Assembly (NCBI GenBank): GCA_041485845.1
Contig: JBGPKH010000467.1
Span: forward strand, 1 to 7,309
DNA length: 7,309 nt
Source of the DNA: OMOG01 sp041485845
Lineage (GTDB): Bacteria; Acidobacteriota; Terriglobia; Bryobacterales; Bryobacteraceae
Direction: 5' to 3'
The notes below the pieces were generated by a model. That model was given only the letters and a program-made list of their open reading frames with translations. It had not been told where the DNA came from and made no database searches. The position numbers were made by a program, and so were the translations under genes. Positions 5,557 through 7,309 of the stretch are shown here, one piece after another (position 1 is the first letter of the stretch; every line of letters begins with the position of its first letter).

Positions 5557-6576
5557 ATGCCAAGACGATTCTACGAAAAAGACGGAAATCTGGAGCACCT
5601 GAGCGGCCGCACGGTCGCCATCGTCGGATACGGAAGCCAGGGGCACGCGCACGCGCTCAACTTGCGTGACTCCGGTGTCGACGTGGTGGTCGGCCTGTAC
5701 CCCGGCAGCAAGTCGTGGTCCAAAGCCGAGGCCGCGGGCCTCAAGGTCATGACCACGGCCGAAGCCGCGAAGGCCGCCAATGACATCATGATCCTGGTGG
5801 CCGATCATATTCAGGGCGACCTTTATAACAAGGACATCGCGCCGAATATGACGGCGGGCAAGACGCTCATGTTTGCCCACGGCTTCAACATCCACTTCAA
5901 ACAGATCGCCCCGCCCAAGGACGTCGATGTGTCCATGGTCGCGCCCAAGGCGCCGGGCCATCGCGTGCGCGAGTTGTACACCGAAGGCGTGGGCGTGCCG
6001 GCGTTGGTGGCGATCCATCAGGATGCCTCGGGGCAGGCGCTCGAGCGCGCCCTGGCGTATGCGCTGGCGCTCGGCTGCCTGAAGGCCGGGGTCATCGAGA
6101 CCAACTTCCGCGAGGAGACCGAGAGCGACCTCTTCGGCGAGCAGTCCGTGCTGTGCGGCGGCACCAGCGAGCTGATCCGCGCCGGGTTCGAAACGCTCGT
6201 CGAAGCGGGATACGCGCCCGAGATCGCCTACTTCGAGTGTCTGCACGAGCTCAAGCTGATCGTGGACCTGATTCAGGAAGGCGGACTGGGCTACATGCGC
6301 TACTCGGTGTCGGATACCGCCGAGTACGGCGACTACACGCGCGGCCCCCGCATTGTCAACGAACAGACGCGCGCCGAGATGAAGAAGATCCTGGCCGAGA
6401 TCCAGTCGGGCGACTTCGCGCGGCAATGGATCGAAGAGAACAAGACCGGCCGCAAGAAATTCCTGGCCATGCGGGAAGCGGCCCAGAATCAGCCCATCGA
6501 AGTGGTGGGCAAGGAACTGCGCGAAATGATGACGTTCCTGAAAAAGAAGAAGGAAGTAGGGGTACCAGTAGCCTAA
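5557..6576 (+). CDS. ilvC: Ketol-acid reductoisomerase, class I
   Basis: Second step of the pathway: Mg-dependent alkyl shift and NAD(P)H reduction of acetohydroxy acids to 2,3-dihydroxy acids. At 339 residues it is the short class I form. The N-terminal Rossmann domain has VGYGSQGHAHALNLRDSG (23-40). The C-terminal knotted domain carries the catalytic and metal residues: H108 (FAHGFN), K131, D191 and E195 (ESDLFGEQ), E227 and E231 (FECLHE), S252. The cofactor-selecting loop reads GLYPGSKSW (46-54): Tyr48 stands where NADPH enzymes usually have Arg, while S51 and S53 remain. The usual LLPDExQ stretch is LVADHIQ here (80-86). ATG at 5557 is only 3 nt past the ilvN stop, with AGAGG (5541-5545) 11 nt upstream, so translational coupling is likely. 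TAA at 6574-6576. Confidence 0.96.
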   Translation: MPRRFYEKDGNLEHLSGRTVAIVGYGSQGHAHALNLRDSGVDVVVGLYPGSKSWSKAEAAGLKVMTTAEAAKAANDIMILVADHIQGDLYNKDIAPNMTAGKTLMFAHGFNIHFKQIAPPKDVDVSMVAPKAPGHRVRELYTEGVGVPALVAIHQDASGQALERALAYALALGCLKAGVIETNFREETESDLFGEQSVLCGGTSELIRAGFETLVEAGYAPEIAYFECLHELKLIVDLIQEGGLGYMRYSVSDTAEYGDYTRGPRIVNEQTRAEMKKILAEIQSGDFARQWIEENKTGRKKFLAMREAAQNQPIEVVGKELREMMTFLKKKKEVGVPVA

Positions 6577-6586
6577 GAAAAAAGAA

Positions 6587-6684
6587 TTTTAGCCACGAAT
6601 GAACACGAATGAACACAAATAAGACAAGAGTAAGACGGCCGGCTTTTCTTATTCGTGTTCATTCGTGTTCATTCGTGGCTAAAA
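6587..6684. repeat. Palindromic repeat element: 38-bp inverted repeat with 22-nt centre
   Basis: Left arm 6587-6624 and right arm 6647-6684 are reverse complements at 37 of 38 positions. Each arm is built of near-identical 10-bp units: the right arm holds ATTCGTGTTC twice and then ATTCGTGGCT. The element fills the gap between ilvC and cimA and has a base composition unlike its neighbours. No T run follows the right arm, so it is not a classic intrinsic terminator. It resembles short dispersed palindromic (REP or MITE-like) sequences; ATTCGTG-type units recur in intergenic DNA of several GC-rich environmental bacteria, as I recall. No transposase is present. Confidence 0.85.
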
Positions 6685-6697
6685 AGGTGTTGTCTTT

Positions 6698-7309
6698 ATG
6701 AAGATCTGGACGTTCGATACGACTCTCCGCGATGGAACGCAAGGCGAATCCATCTCGTTCTCCGTGGATGACAAGCTCATCATTGCGCAGAAGCTGGATG
6801 AGCTCGGCATCGACTACATCGAGGGCGGATGGCCCGGCTCCAACCCCAAGGACAAGGAGTTCTTCGCCCGTGCCGTGGAGCTCAACCTCCAGCACGCCCG
6901 GCTCACCGCGTTCGGTTCCACGCGCTTCGCCAAAAACCCCGTGGAGGAGGACCGCAACGTCCGCGCCCTGGTGGAAGCCGGCACGCCCGTCGTCTCGATT
7001 TTCGGCAAGACCTGGGACCTCCACGTGCGCCGCGCTCTCGGCATCACCGAAGAGGAGAACCTCCAGCTCATCTCTGAAACGGTGAAGCACCTGAAGGACC
7101 ACGGCAAGGAAGTGGTCTACGACGCCGAGCATTTCTTCGACGGCTACACGGCCAATCCCGGCTACGCCCTCCAGACTCTCGAAGCCGCGCACCGCGCCGG
7201 CGCCGATGTGCTGGTCCTCTGCGACACCAACGGCGGCGCCATCACTGGCCGGCTGGTTGAGATCGTCGGCGAGGTGCGCCGCCGGTTCGACGGCGTCATC
7301 GGAATCCAC
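6698..7309 (+). CDS. cimA: Citramalate synthase, N-terminal part (cut by window end)
   Basis: Condenses pyruvate and acetyl-CoA to (R)-citramalate, the first step of the threonine-independent route to 2-oxobutanoate and isoleucine. The 204 visible residues form most of the HMG-CoA lyase-like TIM barrel: FDTTLRDGTQGE (6-17, with metal and substrate residues R11, D12), DELGIDYIEGGWPGSNPKD, TAFGSTRF, FGKTWDLHV, EHFFDGY, LCDTNGG, and GIH at the very end, the start of the metal-binding GIHxHND motif. RDGTQGE and EGGWPGSNPKD favour the CimA type over 2-isopropylmalate synthase (LeuA) or homocitrate synthase. The frame is still open at 7309. ATG at 6698; its only Shine-Dalgarno candidate, AAAGG (6683-6687), overlaps the outer end of the repeat element. 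It probably belongs to the ilvBNC operon. Confidence 0.92.
   Translation, partial: MKIWTFDTTLRDGTQGESISFSVDDKLIIAQKLDELGIDYIEGGWPGSNPKDKEFFARAVELNLQHARLTAFGSTRFAKNPVEEDRNVRALVEAGTPVVSIFGKTWDLHVRRALGITEEENLQLISETVKHLKDHGKEVVYDAEHFFDGYTANPGYALQTLEAAHRAGADVLVLCDTNGGAITGRLVEIVGEVRRRFDGVIGIH

Noticed and set aside
3262..6426. A 1054-codon open frame on the minus strand opposite ilvB, ilvN and ilvC
   Set aside because: It is antisense to three clear genes. Its product is rich in Gly, Asp, His, Leu and Val as expected from GC-rich codon shadowing, with no domain, and its start lies inside ilvC.
6577..6697. The inverted repeat as a CRISPR fragment or Rho-independent terminator
   Set aside because: The units are 10 bp, inverted and without unique spacers, and no T tract follows the hairpin in the direction of the operon.

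Overview
The window is GC-rich bacterial chromosome, best matched to a soil Acidobacteriota of the Solibacter/Bryobacter kind. That placement is inference: it rests on the GC-rich codon use, the protein style, a leftover serine/threonine-kinase tail and an acidobacterial-looking ilvB-ilvN-ilvC-cimA order. No rRNA or other marker gene is present to confirm it.

Left part (1-2654), assorted genes. The 3' end of an M23 (LytM) peptidase gene on + meets a 77-residue unknown gene on - tail to tail. Next, on -, comes a secreted M19 membrane dipeptidase with a textbook intrinsic terminator (879-913). It is divergent, across only 45 bp, from a PhnB-like VOC-fold gene on +. Both divergent genes lack a Shine-Dalgarno site and have a TANNNT hexamer exactly 6 nt before the ATG, the pattern expected of leaderless transcripts.

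Middle (2655-3258), 'empty' DNA that is not empty. It holds a remnant of the C-terminal end of a Ser/Thr kinase domain on -, then an AT-rich promoter region. After that comes a compact attenuation leader: a 33-codon leader peptide (3047-3148) containing IIILLVIV, an antiterminator (3139-3153 with 3175-3188) and a terminator with a T tract (3175-3214), ending 40-odd bases before ilvB.

Right part (3259-7309), the branched-chain amino acid operon: ilvB and ilvN (acetohydroxyacid synthase large and small subunits), ilvC (ketol-acid reductoisomerase) and, after a 38-bp inverted-repeat element, the start of cimA (citramalate synthase, cut by the window end). CimA would make the 2-oxobutanoate precursor of isoleucine from pyruvate and acetyl-CoA. 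IlvBN and IlvC then carry both the isoleucine and valine branches. The leader peptide would let the cell sense charged tRNA-Ile, tRNA-Leu and tRNA-Val and stop transcription ahead of ilvB when they are plentiful. IlvN gives a second layer of control by allosteric feedback.

The most notable item is the unannotated ilv leader peptide and attenuator. The leaderless divergent gene pair and the palindromic element between ilvC and cimA come next.
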